Shown here: piece by piece, positions 41,131 through 50,797 of the stretch
How positions within the stretch are numbered: position 1 is the first letter of the stretch
Layout: every line of letters starts with the position of its first letter
Assembly: GCF_009183365.2 (NCBI RefSeq)
Contig: NZ_CP068230.1
Span: 1,641,001-1,705,000, forward strand
DNA: 64,000 nucleotides
Reading direction: 5' to 3'
From: Shewanella algae
Lineage (GTDB): Bacteria > Pseudomonadota > Gammaproteobacteria > Enterobacterales > Shewanellaceae
Notes under the pieces: generated by a model
What the model saw: only the letters and a program-made list of their open reading frames with translations
What the model was told of the DNA's origin: nothing
Databases searched by the model: none
Made by a program: the position numbers and the translations under genes

Positions 41131-42900
41131 ATGGAACAGGCCGGCATCTTTACCTCAGTGCTCATGTTTCTGCTCGCTGCCGTGGTTTTGGTCCCATTGG
41201 GCAAACGCTTTGGTATCGGCCCCATTCTTTCTTACCTCGCTGCCGGCGTCTTGCTTGGGCCGGGTGGCATTGCCGTGGTGTCTGAGCCTGCCGCCGTGCT
41301 TCATTTTGCCGAACTTGGGGTGATCCTCATGCTGTTTGTGATGGGGCTGGAGTTAACCCCGGGCAAACTCTGGGAGCTTCGCAGTGCCATATTTGGCCTC
41401 GGCAGTGGTCAGTTGCTGCTGTCCTGGGCCGCGGTCAGCGCCTTGGCATTCGGTGTCGGACTTTCCATCGAAGCGGCGGTGATTATCGGCGCGGCGCTGT
41501 CATTGTCTTCTACCGCATTTGCGGTGCAGCTGATGAATGAACAGCGGCTGCTTACCACTCCAGTGGGGCGTGATGCCTTTGGGGTATTGCTGATGCAGGA
41601 CTTGGCGGTGATCCCCATGATGCTGCTGATTGCTTACCTGTCGCCGAGCGGCGCCGATCCGGCTCATCATGCCGTGCCCTGGTATTGGACCTGTGTGGCT
41701 CTCTTGGGCTTTTTGCTGGTAGGTAAGTACCTGCTTCCCAAGGTATTGCAGCTGGTGGCGGCCAGTGGTGTCCGTGAAGTGCTGACGGCATTTTCGCTGT
41801 TACTCGTGATGGGCAGTGCGGCGTTGATGGCCTGGCTCGGGCTGTCGGCCGGTATGGGGGCATTTTTGGCCGGTATCATGTTGGCCAACTCTGGGTACCG
41901 CCATCAGCTTGAAACCGATATAGAACCCTTCAAGGGCTTGCTGCTGGGGCTGTTCTTTATGGCCGTGGGCATGACCATGGATCTTGGCTTGCTGCTGAAG
42001 GAGCCTTTGGCGTTGCTGGGGATCCTCTTTGGCATGTTGGCGGTCAAGACTTTGGTGCTGATGTTGCTTGGAAAGCTTAGGCACCATACCTGGCGCAGTG
42101 CCATGGTGCTGGGTTTGATCCTGGCAGAAGGTGGTGAATTTGCTTTTGTCCTGCTTTCCCAGGCGCAGCTGTCGGGGATCTTGTCTGAAAAAATCAGCCA
42201 GATGTTAGTGTTGGCTATAGGCTTGTCGATGGCGATAACCCCTTATCTGCTTAAGTTGTTCAAGCAGCTCGGTAAACCGGCCGAAACCAGCCGTCTGCCG
42301 GATGTGATAGAAGCGGCTGACAGTGAAGTGGTGATCGCCGGTTTTGGTCGCATGGGGCAGATAACCGGTCGTATTTTGGCATCCTCCGGGATCCCGTTTG
42401 TGGCGCTGGATAAAGACGCCCGCCACGTGGATGTGGTGCGCCAGTTTGGTGGTGAGGTGTACTTTGGTGATGCCAAGCGACTCGATATGCTGTTTTCGGC
42501 CGGTTTGCCCAAGGCGCGGGTGATCCTGGTGGCGGTTAATAATGTGGAAGACTCACTGCAAATAGTGACTCAGGTGAAGACTCACTTCCCTCATGTGGCC
42601 GTAGTTGCCAGGGCCCGTGACCGTAACCATGCCTATCGTTTGATGAGCCTGGGGGTGACTTCGGTATTTCGGGAAACCTTTGGTTCGGCGCTCAGTGCCA
42701 GTGAGAGTGTGCTGCATACGCTGGGTCTGAGTCAGGTACAGGCCAATGAGCGGGTGAAGATATTTGCCGAGCATGATAAGGCGCAGGTCGAGGCCGGGGC
42801 CAAACATAAGGACGATCTCAAGGCGCTTATTCGTTTGTCCAACAAGGGCAGGGCGGAGCTGGAGTCATTGATGCGGGCGGATAAAGACAAGGGCCTGTAA
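41131..42900 (+). CDS. CPA2-family K+/H+ antiporter with TrkA-N domain (KefB-like)
   Basis: 589 residues from ATG 41131 (AGGAG 5 nt upstream; a TTG just before it is not needed). Residues about 1-385 hold 12 or so transmembrane helices of the Na_H_Exchanger family (IGPILSYLAAGVLLGPGGIA, SSTAFAVQLMNEQRLL, GLILAEGGEFAFVLLSQAQL). Residues about 398-520 are a Rossmann TrkA-N regulatory domain with GFGRMGQITG. The layout is that of KefB/KefC glutathione-gated potassium efflux systems and related antiporters; no KefF/KefG partner gene is adjacent, so the exact ion and gating are uncertain. It acts in the inner membrane in pH and K+ control or electrophile protection. Confidence 0.9.
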   Translation: MEQAGIFTSVLMFLLAAVVLVPLGKRFGIGPILSYLAAGVLLGPGGIAVVSEPAAVLHFAELGVILMLFVMGLELTPGKLWELRSAIFGLGSGQLLLSWAAVSALAFGVGLSIEAAVIIGAALSLSSTAFAVQLMNEQRLLTTPVGRDAFGVLLMQDLAVIPMMLLIAYLSPSGADPAHHAVPWYWTCVALLGFLLVGKYLLPKVLQLVAASGVREVLTAFSLLLVMGSAALMAWLGLSAGMGAFLAGIMLANSGYRHQLETDIEPFKGLLLGLFFMAVGMTMDLGLLLKEPLALLGILFGMLAVKTLVLMLLGKLRHHTWRSAMVLGLILAEGGEFAFVLLSQAQLSGILSEKISQMLVLAIGLSMAITPYLLKLFKQLGKPAETSRLPDVIEAADSEVVIAGFGRMGQITGRILASSGIPFVALDKDARHVDVVRQFGGEVYFGDAKRLDMLFSAGLPKARVILVAVNNVEDSLQIVTQVKTHFPHVAVVARARDRNHAYRLMSLGVTSVFRETFGSALSASESVLHTLGLSQVQANERVKIFAEHDKAQVEAGAKHKDDLKALIRLSNKGRAELESLMRADKDKGL

Positions 42901-42918
42901 GGGTTCTGCCTTGAGACA

Positions 42919-42944
42919 AAAAGCGCGCCGATTGGCGCGCTTTT
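42919..42944. terminator. Bidirectional terminator between antiporter and TonB receptor
   Basis: AAAAGCGCGCC-GATT-GGCGCGCTTTT, a perfect 11-bp stem between convergent genes. Confidence 0.85.
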
Positions 42945-42949
42945 GTGGT

Positions 42950-45376
42950 TTAGAAGCGGTAGCTGACACTCAACTTGGCGTTGCGTTCGGCCCCCGGCAT
43001 GCCGCCAAGGAACATCGCCTTGTCGTAGTAGCGGGTGTTGAACAGGTTATTGAGGTTCAGCTGCACACTCCAGTCATCGGTCTTGTAGGCAATGGCCGAG
43101 TCCCAAACTGTGTAGGCGGGCACTTTGCCATCCGGGATCCCGAAGGAATCCGAGTTGGTGCTGCGCTCGTCGACATAACGAACTCCAAAGCTGACGGACA
43201 AGGGTTGCGGCAGCGCCTGCCACTGATGGCTGTAAGTGACCCAGGCACTGGCACTGACCTGAGGAACCCCTTTCTGGCGGCTGTTGTAGCTGCTGGAGTT
43301 GGGGTCATTCTTGTTGCGTGCATCCTGATACAGACCATTGAGGTTTATCAACCATTCTTCATTGAGGTGAGCGTTGAGATCCAGCTCGGCACCAGTGGTC
43401 TTGTCCTTGCCATCGTAAAAGAACTCGGGCACTGAGATGTTGTAGTCAGGTGCACCTTCTTTGTCATTGTATTCCGGGTTACCGTAGCGCAGGTTAGTGC
43501 GCTCGCTCTGGAACAGGACCAAGGAGCCGAGCAGCTGATCGTCAAAGCCCTTGAAGCGCATACCGAGATCATAGCTCAGGGATTCAGAATCCTTCCTGTC
43601 CGCCGCGCCGCCGCTCTCAGCACCCGTTACGGCACCGAGCACGCTGTAGGCCGTGCGTCCTTTGGCATGATTGACGAAGAAGGACAGATTATCCGTCGGC
43701 ATATAAGTTAACCCCAGGTTGTAGGTAATGCCGTGATCTTTGGTGTCTTGCTCCGGGGTCGGATCTTTTTTAGGGGTGCCCAGATGACTGTACTTCTGCT
43801 CAATCTCATTGAACGCTACACCCACCCTGGCAGTAAAGGTTTCACTCAGGTAACCCACATACTGCATGCCCAGACCCCAGGCGCGGACTTGTTTGTTGTA
43901 GTTGTCCTTGAGATCCGGGTTGTAGTCCTCAAAGGCTTTGTCACCCCAGTTGGGATTGCGGATATCCAGAATATAAGGCAGTTCACCGCCGCCATCTTTG
44001 TCGTACAGTGCCCAGCTCTTGTAGGCGATATCTCTGTCTTCCAGATTGGCATTCAGCAACAGCTCACTGTCTATGCCTGCCAGGCTGAAGTTGTAGCGCA
44101 TATCGGCAAAGTACTGCCAGGATTTCTCGTGGGCATCTACCTTGCGGTATTCCTGTCTTCTGGCGGCATAAGGATACAGGACATCATCAATCACCAGTGG
44201 CGCACGGGGATCGGCATTGATCACGTCTACGGATTTGACCTTGCGTTTCCAGTAAACATAGTTATATGCGCCAGTCTGGCGGATGAACCCGGACTGGTAG
44301 TCTCTATACTGTAACTGCTGATTGAGCTGCAGATTGTCACTGAGGGCGATGTTGTGGTTCAGCTTGAAGCGCCACTCTTCGCCTTCATTGGGCCTGCTGA
44401 TGGGAGAAGCCAGGCTGGTATCGCCTATGTCGAAGGGTTCGATTCCATCGCTCGCCACCAGGGAGTCAGCCAGTTGTTGCCGCTGCGCCTCGGTCAGTTG
44501 AATGCCGGCGCCATTGGGGTCGTTAACCAAATCTTGCCAGCTGACTTGTGCGCCGCTCAGGCCGCCGGTAGAGGCGGCGTTGTAGATACGTATCGGGTGG
44601 CCTACAGAGTCTACTTGCACAGAGTCTTTAATCCAAGCGGCCGACAGCACCAGATCTTGAGAGTTTGAAGGCAGAATTTTCAACGAGGCATAGACTTCAT
44701 CTCTGTCGCTGCCAATATCACGATAGCCATCGCTACGGGCATGTTTGGCCACCAGGCGATAGGCCAGGGTGTCGCTCAAGCCTCCGGTAGAGTCGAGCCC
44801 CAGGCTGTAACTGTTCCAGGAGCCCACTTCGGCGCTGACTTCTGTGCTGTCCTGAAATTGAGGTTTCTTTTCAATAAGGTTGATGATCCCGCCGGCGCTG
44901 CCCATACCATAGAGCCCGGTCGCAGGGCCTTTGAGCACCTCAACCGCTTCCACATTGGTCATGGAGCGAGTGGGATTAAAAGTGTTGCCGAGTCCTGCGC
45001 CGCCGTACATGCCGTCATAAGTGTAGTTGGCGTCCAGGCCACGGATCACCAGGTTATCTCCTATGCCGTAGTTGTTGCCGGCTTGGGTAACACCACTGAT
45101 GTTACGCACCAGATCCTGCAGAGAGTCTGCCCCCTGGGCGGCAAACAGCTCTTTATCTATCACCACCAAAGCCGCCGGGGTTTCCATCAGAGACATATCT
45201 GATTTTGTCGCCAGCCCTGAATTCATTACCACCTTGTTTTGTTTGCCATAAACGGTAATGCGTTCCACATCCTGTGATACCTGTTGTGACTGAGTCGCTT
45301 CGTTTGCCTGTGCGGCCTGTGCCATGGTCAGCGACAGGCAAGCCGTCACCGCCAGAGATATTGCGGATTGCTGCAT
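42950..45376 (-). CDS. TonB-dependent siderophore receptor
   Basis: 808 residues. Signal peptide (LAVTACLSLTMAQAAQA), then a plug with ETPAALVVIDKELFAAQGAD, RNISGVTQAGNNYG and VEVLKGPATGLYGMGSAGGI, and a 22-strand barrel ending NLNNLFNTRYYDKAMFLGGM and LSVSYRF. The TIGR01783-type siderophore-receptor layout is clear; the ligand is not. On the minus strand GGGGGA lies 10 nt before ATG 45376, and a Fur-box-like sequence is 35 bp upstream, so iron repression is likely. It stands alone, with no siderophore synthesis or ABC genes beside it, suggesting use of a xenosiderophore or of a system encoded elsewhere. Confidence 0.92.
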   Translation of the reverse strand: MQQSAISLAVTACLSLTMAQAAQANEATQSQQVSQDVERITVYGKQNKVVMNSGLATKSDMSLMETPAALVVIDKELFAAQGADSLQDLVRNISGVTQAGNNYGIGDNLVIRGLDANYTYDGMYGGAGLGNTFNPTRSMTNVEAVEVLKGPATGLYGMGSAGGIINLIEKKPQFQDSTEVSAEVGSWNSYSLGLDSTGGLSDTLAYRLVAKHARSDGYRDIGSDRDEVYASLKILPSNSQDLVLSAAWIKDSVQVDSVGHPIRIYNAASTGGLSGAQVSWQDLVNDPNGAGIQLTEAQRQQLADSLVASDGIEPFDIGDTSLASPISRPNEGEEWRFKLNHNIALSDNLQLNQQLQYRDYQSGFIRQTGAYNYVYWKRKVKSVDVINADPRAPLVIDDVLYPYAARRQEYRKVDAHEKSWQYFADMRYNFSLAGIDSELLLNANLEDRDIAYKSWALYDKDGGGELPYILDIRNPNWGDKAFEDYNPDLKDNYNKQVRAWGLGMQYVGYLSETFTARVGVAFNEIEQKYSHLGTPKKDPTPEQDTKDHGITYNLGLTYMPTDNLSFFVNHAKGRTAYSVLGAVTGAESGGAADRKDSESLSYDLGMRFKGFDDQLLGSLVLFQSERTNLRYGNPEYNDKEGAPDYNISVPEFFYDGKDKTTGAELDLNAHLNEEWLINLNGLYQDARNKNDPNSSSYNSRQKGVPQVSASAWVTYSHQWQALPQPLSVSFGVRYVDERSTNSDSFGIPDGKVPAYTVWDSAIAYKTDDWSVQLNLNNLFNTRYYDKAMFLGGMPGAERNAKLSVSYRF

Positions 45377-45410
45377 TTGAGATCATCCCCCTCTAAAGTA
45401 GGGTGCGAAT

Positions 45411-45429
45411 GATAATGGTTTTTATTTGT
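45411..45429 (-). promoter_or_regulatory. Fur-box-like site upstream of the TonB receptor
   Basis: Read on the minus strand, ACAAATAAAAACCATTATC matches 13 of 19 positions of the classic GATAATGATAATCATTATC box, with the right half perfect. It is placed 35 bp before the start codon, where Fur would block RNA polymerase. Confidence 0.55.
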
Positions 45430-46110
45430 CTTGCAACAAAAGTTTCAAACTGTGTCAACCGAATGGATATTTTTTGACTAAGTCACTTGGATCCTGTTTC
45501 GGGAGCAAAATAGGCAAGTTTTTGAAAAAAATTTAAAAAAAATCGTTTTTTTATTGCTGCTGACCAAAGAGTCGGCCTGTGTTGATCACTATACGCAAGT
45601 CGTGAAAAACGGATCTCGATCACGTTTAACTCTGACCTTTACGTAAAGGTTAGAATTAAACGCTCGTTTAATATTCATCACGGTTGCATTATTGTTAACT
45701 ATTTATTTTTGTTGGTTATTTGAAGTTGACCCTGACGAGAGTTCGAAACGAATATTCGCGGATTAGACCTAAGTTTTAATGATATTTTATGGAAATTAAT
45801 TGTTCCTTATTGTTATTTAATTACGTAATAAATTACTTTGGCGTTTGTGTGGTCAAGTTGTCTGACATTTTTCTGTAATCTGCAGCATAAGTCTTTGTGG
45901 TTTAATATTTTTTATTTTAAAAACAATTGATTGCGCTTTGGATTTTGGCTTGGTCATACCAATTGTTAGTCAAGTTAAAGCCTAGTTTTTGACGGTTTTT
46001 TAGACATGCCGACTGTTGCAAATACAAATGTTTATAGATAGGTTTTAGTACGAAACGAACATTTGAAGGGTTTGGCAGCCTTATCTGCCATCCAGGGAGA
46101 CAGCAGCATG
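45430..46110. other. AT-rich intergenic region upstream of aceB
   Basis: About 680 bp between the divergent receptor and aceB genes, notably AT-rich. It must hold the aceBA promoter and control sites; I cannot identify an individual site with confidence. The open frame beginning at TTG 46063 is only an upstream extension of aceB. Confidence 0.4.
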
Positions 46111-47718
46111 ATAGCAGAGACAGTCGCACAGCAAGGGCTCAGTATTAAGGGGGCCGAAATACCACAGCAGCAGAGCCTTTTTACTGAAGGTGCGCTCAAC
46201 TTCCTCGAGGCTCTGTGTCGGGAGTTTGCTCCGGAAGTGACCAGTTTGCTGGAAAAGCGTGAGCAACGTCAGCAGCGGATAGACGGCGGCGAGTTGCCGG
46301 ACTTTTTACCGCAAACCCGAGCCATTCGAGATGGTGATTGGCAAATTCGCGGTATACCGGCGGATCTTAAAGATAGACGGGTCGAGATCACCGGGCCTGT
46401 GGATCGCAAGATGATCATCAATGCGCTCAACGCCAATGTAAAAGTCTTTATGGCCGACTTCGAAGATTCGCTGGCACCCAGCTGGCAGAAGGTGGTCGAG
46501 GGCCAAATCAACCTGCGTGACGCCGTCCGCGGTGAAATTGATTTCACCGCGCCGGAAACCGGCAAACACTATCAATTGCAGGCCAACCCCGCGGTATTGA
46601 TTGCCAGGGTGCGGGGGCTGCACCTGCCGGAGGCGCATGTCGAATTCAACGGTAAGCCTATTCCCGGCTGCTTATTCGACTTTGCTTTGTACTTTTATCA
46701 TAACTATCGCCAACTGCTTGCCAAGGGCAGTGGACCTTACTTCTATATTCCCAAGCTCGAGAGCCATCTTGAGGCGCGCTGGTGGGCCAAGGTGTTTGCC
46801 TTCGCCGAAGAGCGTTTCTGCCTGCAGAGCGGCACCATCAAGTGCACCTGTCTGATTGAAACTCTGCCGGCCGTGTTTGAGATGGAGGAGATCCTCTATG
46901 AGCTGCGCTCCAACATAGTGGCGCTCAATTGTGGCCGCTGGGATTACATTTTCAGCTATATCAAAACCTTGAAGAAGCATCCCGATCGTATTTTGCCGGA
47001 CCGCCAGCAAGTGACCATGGATAAGCCGTTTCTCAGCGCCTATTCACGCCTGCTGATCAAGACCTGCCACAAGCGCGGCGCTCTGGCGATGGGCGGCATG
47101 GCAGCCTTTATTCCCGCCAAGGATCCGCAAACCAATGCCCAGGTGCTGGAACGGGTTCGCAAGGACAAAGAGCTTGAGGCCCGAAACGGCCATGACGGTA
47201 CCTGGGTGGCACACCCTGGCCTGGCTGATACCGCCATGGGGATTTTCAACGAATATATAGGTGAAGAGCACGCCAACCAGCTGCATATCACCCGCGACGT
47301 GGATGCACCCATCCTGGCGGCCGAGCTGCTCAAACCCTGTGATGGTGAGCGCACCGAAGAGGGGATGCGACTCAATATCCGTATTGCGCTGCAGTACATA
47401 GAAGCCTGGATTGGCGGTAATGGTTGTGTGCCCATCTATGGCTTGATGGAAGACGCAGCCACAGCGGAAATCAGCCGCGCCTCTATCTGGCAATGGATCC
47501 AGCACGGGCAAAAGCTTTCCAACGGCAAGCCGGTGACCAAGGCGCTGTTCAGCGCCATGTTGAAAGAAGAGTTGGCCAATGTGCGTGAAGAGCTCGGCAG
47601 CGAGCGTTTCGATAACGGCCAATTCAAGCAGGCGGCAAGCTTATTGGAAGAGATCACCACAGCCGATGAGCTGGTGACCTTCCTGACCTTGCCGGGCTAC
47701 GAGCTGCTTACCCGATAA
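46111..47718 (+). CDS. aceB: Malate synthase A
   Basis: 535 residues from ATG 46111 (GGGAG 8-9 nt upstream), close to E. coli AceB (533). It condenses glyoxylate with acetyl-CoA to malate in the glyoxylate shunt. Family motifs: VFMADFEDSLAPSW, LEARWWAKVFAFAEERFCLQ, GTIKCTCLIETLPAVFEMEE (with the catalytic Arg/Glu region), NCGRWDYIFSYIK and GMAAFIPAKDPQTN, then HDGTWVAHPGLADTAM near the C-terminal catalytic Asp. The frame is open 48 bases further upstream from a TTG, without an SD. aceA follows 73 bp later, so an aceBA operon; aceK is not adjacent. Confidence 0.96.
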   Translation: MAETVAQQGLSIKGAEIPQQQSLFTEGALNFLEALCREFAPEVTSLLEKREQRQQRIDGGELPDFLPQTRAIRDGDWQIRGIPADLKDRRVEITGPVDRKMIINALNANVKVFMADFEDSLAPSWQKVVEGQINLRDAVRGEIDFTAPETGKHYQLQANPAVLIARVRGLHLPEAHVEFNGKPIPGCLFDFALYFYHNYRQLLAKGSGPYFYIPKLESHLEARWWAKVFAFAEERFCLQSGTIKCTCLIETLPAVFEMEEILYELRSNIVALNCGRWDYIFSYIKTLKKHPDRILPDRQQVTMDKPFLSAYSRLLIKTCHKRGALAMGGMAAFIPAKDPQTNAQVLERVRKDKELEARNGHDGTWVAHPGLADTAMGIFNEYIGEEHANQLHITRDVDAPILAAELLKPCDGERTEEGMRLNIRIALQYIEAWIGGNGCVPIYGLMEDAATAEISRASIWQWIQHGQKLSNGKPVTKALFSAMLKEELANVREELGSERFDNGQFKQAASLLEEITTADELVTFLTLPGYELLTR

Positions 47719-47791
47719 CCCCATAACCATTAACGGCAGCTGCCCGCGGGGGCTGGGTGGCTGCCAAATTACCCTACGAAGGAGAGTCAAA

Positions 47792-49114
47792 ATGACCAAG
47801 GCAACACAGAATTCACGTCAGGCGCAGATAGAAGCTTTGAAAAAAGATTGGGCTGAAAATCCACGTTGGCAGGGCGTTCGTCGTCCATTTACCGCAGAAG
47901 AAGTTGTAGCATTGCGCGGTTCAGTGGTTCCTGAAAACACTATCGCCAAGCGCGGCGCAGCCAAGTTGTGGGAACTGGTTAACGGCGGCGCGAAGAAGGG
48001 CTATGTTAACTCTCTCGGTGCTTTGACCGGCGGTCAGGCCGTGCAGCAGGCCAAGGCCGGTATCGAGGCCATCTACCTTTCAGGCTGGCAGGTGGCGGCC
48101 GATGCCAACCTGGCGGGCACCATGTATCCGGATCAGTCACTCTATCCGGCCAACTCTGTGCCTGCCGTGGTGGGGCGGATCAATAACTCCTTCCGCCGCG
48201 CCGATCAGATCCAGTGGAACCAGGGTAAAAACCCGGAAGATGAGGGTTATGTCGATTACTTCCTGCCGATTGTGGCCGATGCCGAAGCTGGATTCGGTGG
48301 CGTGCTGAACGCCTATGAGCTGATGAAGTCCATGATAGATGCCGGCGCCGCCGGGGTGCACTTCGAAGATCAGCTGGCCTCGGTGAAAAAATGTGGTCAC
48401 ATGGGCGGTAAGGTTTTGGTGCCGACTCAGGAAGCGGTACAGAAGCTGGTAGCGGCCCGTCTGGCAGCCGACGTATCCGGAGTGGATACTCTGGTGATTG
48501 CCCGTACCGATGCCAACGCCGCTGATCTGCTGACCTCAGATTGCGACCCCTATGATCGCGACTTCATCACCGGAGAGCGTACCCAGGAAGGTTTCTACCG
48601 GGTGAAGGCTGGTTTGGATCAGGCCATTTCCCGCGGGCTTGCCTACGCACCTTATGCCGACCTTATCTGGTGTGAAACCGCCAAGCCGGATCTGGAAGAG
48701 GCGCGCCGCTTTGCCGAAGCCATCCATGCCCAGTATCCGGATCAACTGTTGGCGTATAACTGTTCACCTTCGTTCAACTGGAAGAAGAACCTGGATGACG
48801 CCACCATTGCCAAGTTCCAGCAGGAGCTTGCCAACATGGGCTACAAGTACCAGTTCATCACTTTGGCCGGTATTCACAACATGTGGTACAACATGTTCGA
48901 TCTCGCCTACGACTATGCCCGCGGCGAAGGCATGAAGCACTATGTTGAGAAGGTTCAGGAAGCCGAATTCGCTGCCGCGCAGAAGGGATACACTTTTGTG
49001 GCGCATCAGCAGGAAGTGGGTACAGGTTACTTTGATCAGGTGACCAATGTTATCCAGGGCGGCCAGTCCTCTGTCACGGCTCTGAGTGGTTCGACCGAAG
49101 AAGAGCAGTTTTAA
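47792..49114 (+). CDS. aceA: Isocitrate lyase
   Basis: 440 residues; cleaves isocitrate to glyoxylate and succinate, the entry of the glyoxylate shunt. The signature KKCGHMGGKVLVPTQEAV contains the catalytic Cys of the K-K-C-G-H motif; other motifs are LSGWQVAADANLAGTMYPDQ, PIVADAEAGFGG, VHFEDQLASVKKC and LLAYNCSPSFNWKKN. SD AAGGAGAG is 6 nt before ATG 47792. It is the second gene of the aceBA operon and is followed by an intrinsic terminator, so growth on acetate and fatty acids is supported. Confidence 0.97.
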   Translation: MTKATQNSRQAQIEALKKDWAENPRWQGVRRPFTAEEVVALRGSVVPENTIAKRGAAKLWELVNGGAKKGYVNSLGALTGGQAVQQAKAGIEAIYLSGWQVAADANLAGTMYPDQSLYPANSVPAVVGRINNSFRRADQIQWNQGKNPEDEGYVDYFLPIVADAEAGFGGVLNAYELMKSMIDAGAAGVHFEDQLASVKKCGHMGGKVLVPTQEAVQKLVAARLAADVSGVDTLVIARTDANAADLLTSDCDPYDRDFITGERTQEGFYRVKAGLDQAISRGLAYAPYADLIWCETAKPDLEEARRFAEAIHAQYPDQLLAYNCSPSFNWKKNLDDATIAKFQQELANMGYKYQFITLAGIHNMWYNMFDLAYDYARGEGMKHYVEKVQEAEFAAAQKGYTFVAHQQEVGTGYFDQVTNVIQGGQSSVTALSGSTEEEQF

Positions 49115-49222
49115 TCCCCTGTGTTGGCGTCCTCGGGCGCCACTTCCCCGGAAATGAACCTACGCCATTTTCGGGGGTAATTTGTGACTTTCCCAGTCAT
49201 TTGAGCCTTGTTGCTTGTGTTT

Positions 49223-49248
49223 TGGCGACTCATTGAGTCGCCTTTTTT
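49223..49248 (+). terminator. Intrinsic terminator of the aceBA operon
   Basis: GGCGACTC-ATT-GAGTCGCC stem followed by seven T's, about 110 bp after the aceA stop. Confidence 0.9.
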
Positions 49249-49276
49249 TGTTGTAATTGTGTTATTTCTTTGAAGT

Positions 49277-50797
49277 TTGTGCTTTATTCATAACAAGAGT
49301 TCCATTCTCAAGCCCACCGCTGGGCCAATACCTGAAAGAGTTGAGTCGTATTTGAAATCAGCCAACAAGGGGGTGGATTACTGGACCCGCAGGATCAGTG
49401 ATCAGGAAATGCCCGCACTTTGCTCAACAATAAGGACATTGGAAAAACTCGCCAAGGACGATGTGTCCTCCATGGCGATTCTGGGGCGCAGCATAATGCA
49501 CGACAATGCGCTCACTTCCCGTATTTTGCGGGTGGCCAACAGCGCCATCTATAACAAGGGGATAAGCCCTGTTACAACGGTCAGCCGCGCTGCCGTGGTA
49601 CTGGGGTTCGACACCATCCGCAATATCTGCATTACCGCCAAACTCCTCTCCAGTTTGCTGGAAAGCAAAAATCTGGCGCCCTCGGTTTATCAAAGGTTGC
49701 TTAAGCTGATGGCTCAGGCGTTTCAGGCCGCCATGTTGGCCAAGATGATGCTCGATGGCTACGATGAGGAGTTGCAGGAGGAGGCGTTTATTGCCGCGCT
49801 GCTCTATCACTTGGGTGAGAGTGCCTTTTGGAGCACGGGAGCCGAACTGGCCGAGGAGCTGGATTTGGCCCTCAGCGCCGAGAGTGATGCCGTAAATAGG
49901 CTCAATCTGGTGCGCGAGGCGCTCGGGGCTTCATTCAATCAGCTCAGCCAGGGGCTGGCCCGCAGTTGGGGCCTGGGTGAACTATTGTGCAAGTCGCTCA
50001 GCAATCCCGATGAACGCACGCCGGAAATTCGCAGTATTTTTCTGGCCAATAAACTCAGCGAAGCGCTGGCCGGCGCCGCACTCAAACCCGAGGAGCTGGA
50101 GCGGCGCCTTAAACAAGCCGCCGATATGCTGCAGTTGGATACAGATGAGTTTCGTGGCCGGGTCCTTCGCTGCTCCAATGCTACCGTTAAGTTAGCCGAA
50201 GCCTATGGCGCCAAGGTGCTTATCGAGTATCTGCCGGACACAGATCAGCTGCTGCCCCAGGAGAGGGTGGCTGAGGTTGTAGTGCGCGAGGCAAATCTTG
50301 CGTTCCAGCTGAAAAAACTCAGAGAGCTGACCGGATTTGCCGTCGAGAAGACTGATTTCAATAAGGTAGTGACCACGGCATTGGAGGGAATACTCGAGGG
50401 TATTGGTCTCGACCGCTGCGCCGTGCTCTTGCTGTCACCGAGCAGGCGCATGTTGCAACCGAGAATCGCGCTGGGGGACGACGCCGAGGAGATGAAAAAC
50501 GACTTTATTCTCGAGCTGGAAGGCCGTGGCACCTTGCTGAGGGATTGTATTGAAAATCAGAAACTGGCCTGGCAGGGCGAGGGGGCCAACAAAGCCGTAC
50601 TGGGTGAACAGCTGGCGAGAAAAGTCCCCGCCAGTGGTTTTATGCTGGCACCGCTGAAAGTGGACAATAAGGTAATTGGCGTCTATTACGCCGACAAGGC
50701 CAGTTCGGGCCGGGATATTCATCCTGAAGATTTTGACAGTTTTGGCCACTTCGTGCAGCTGGCCAACATCTGTTTCTCAGTTGCCTTCAGGCACTGA
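49277..50797 (+). CDS. HDOD-domain signalling protein with C-terminal GAF domain
   Basis: Up to 506 residues. The HDOD domain (about 40-245) shows MPALCSTIRTLEKLAKDDVS, NALTSRILRVANSAIYNKG, VLGFDTIRNICITAKLLSSL and EEAFIAALLYHLGESAFW. The C-terminal ~170 residues look like a GAF sensor domain (TDFNKVVTTALEGILEGIGL, and PLKVDNKVIGVYYADKASSG). HDOD proteins are non-catalytic relatives of HD-GYP proteins and act as scaffolds in signalling. The start is uncertain: the frame opens at TTG 49277, another TTG lies at 49352 before KSANKGVDYW, and no ATG precedes the domain. The 3' end overlaps the next, convergent gene by 21 bp. Confidence 0.85.
   Translation: MCFIHNKSSILKPTAGPIPERVESYLKSANKGVDYWTRRISDQEMPALCSTIRTLEKLAKDDVSSMAILGRSIMHDNALTSRILRVANSAIYNKGISPVTTVSRAAVVLGFDTIRNICITAKLLSSLLESKNLAPSVYQRLLKLMAQAFQAAMLAKMMLDGYDEELQEEAFIAALLYHLGESAFWSTGAELAEELDLALSAESDAVNRLNLVREALGASFNQLSQGLARSWGLGELLCKSLSNPDERTPEIRSIFLANKLSEALAGAALKPEELERRLKQAADMLQLDTDEFRGRVLRCSNATVKLAEAYGAKVLIEYLPDTDQLLPQERVAEVVVREANLAFQLKKLRELTGFAVEKTDFNKVVTTALEGILEGIGLDRCAVLLLSPSRRMLQPRIALGDDAEEMKNDFILELEGRGTLLRDCIENQKLAWQGEGANKAVLGEQLARKVPASGFMLAPLKVDNKVIGVYYADKASSGRDIHPEDFDSFGHFVQLANICFSVAFRH

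Noticed and set aside
43733..45202. Long plus-strand frames opposite the TonB receptor gene
   Set aside because: Antisense shadows of a GC-rich gene; no start signals and no recognisable protein features, while the minus-strand receptor is complete.
45430..46110. CRP or FadR/IclR-type operator upstream of aceB
   Set aside because: Several TGATCAC-like pieces occur but none has both half-sites at the right spacing; not supportable by eye.
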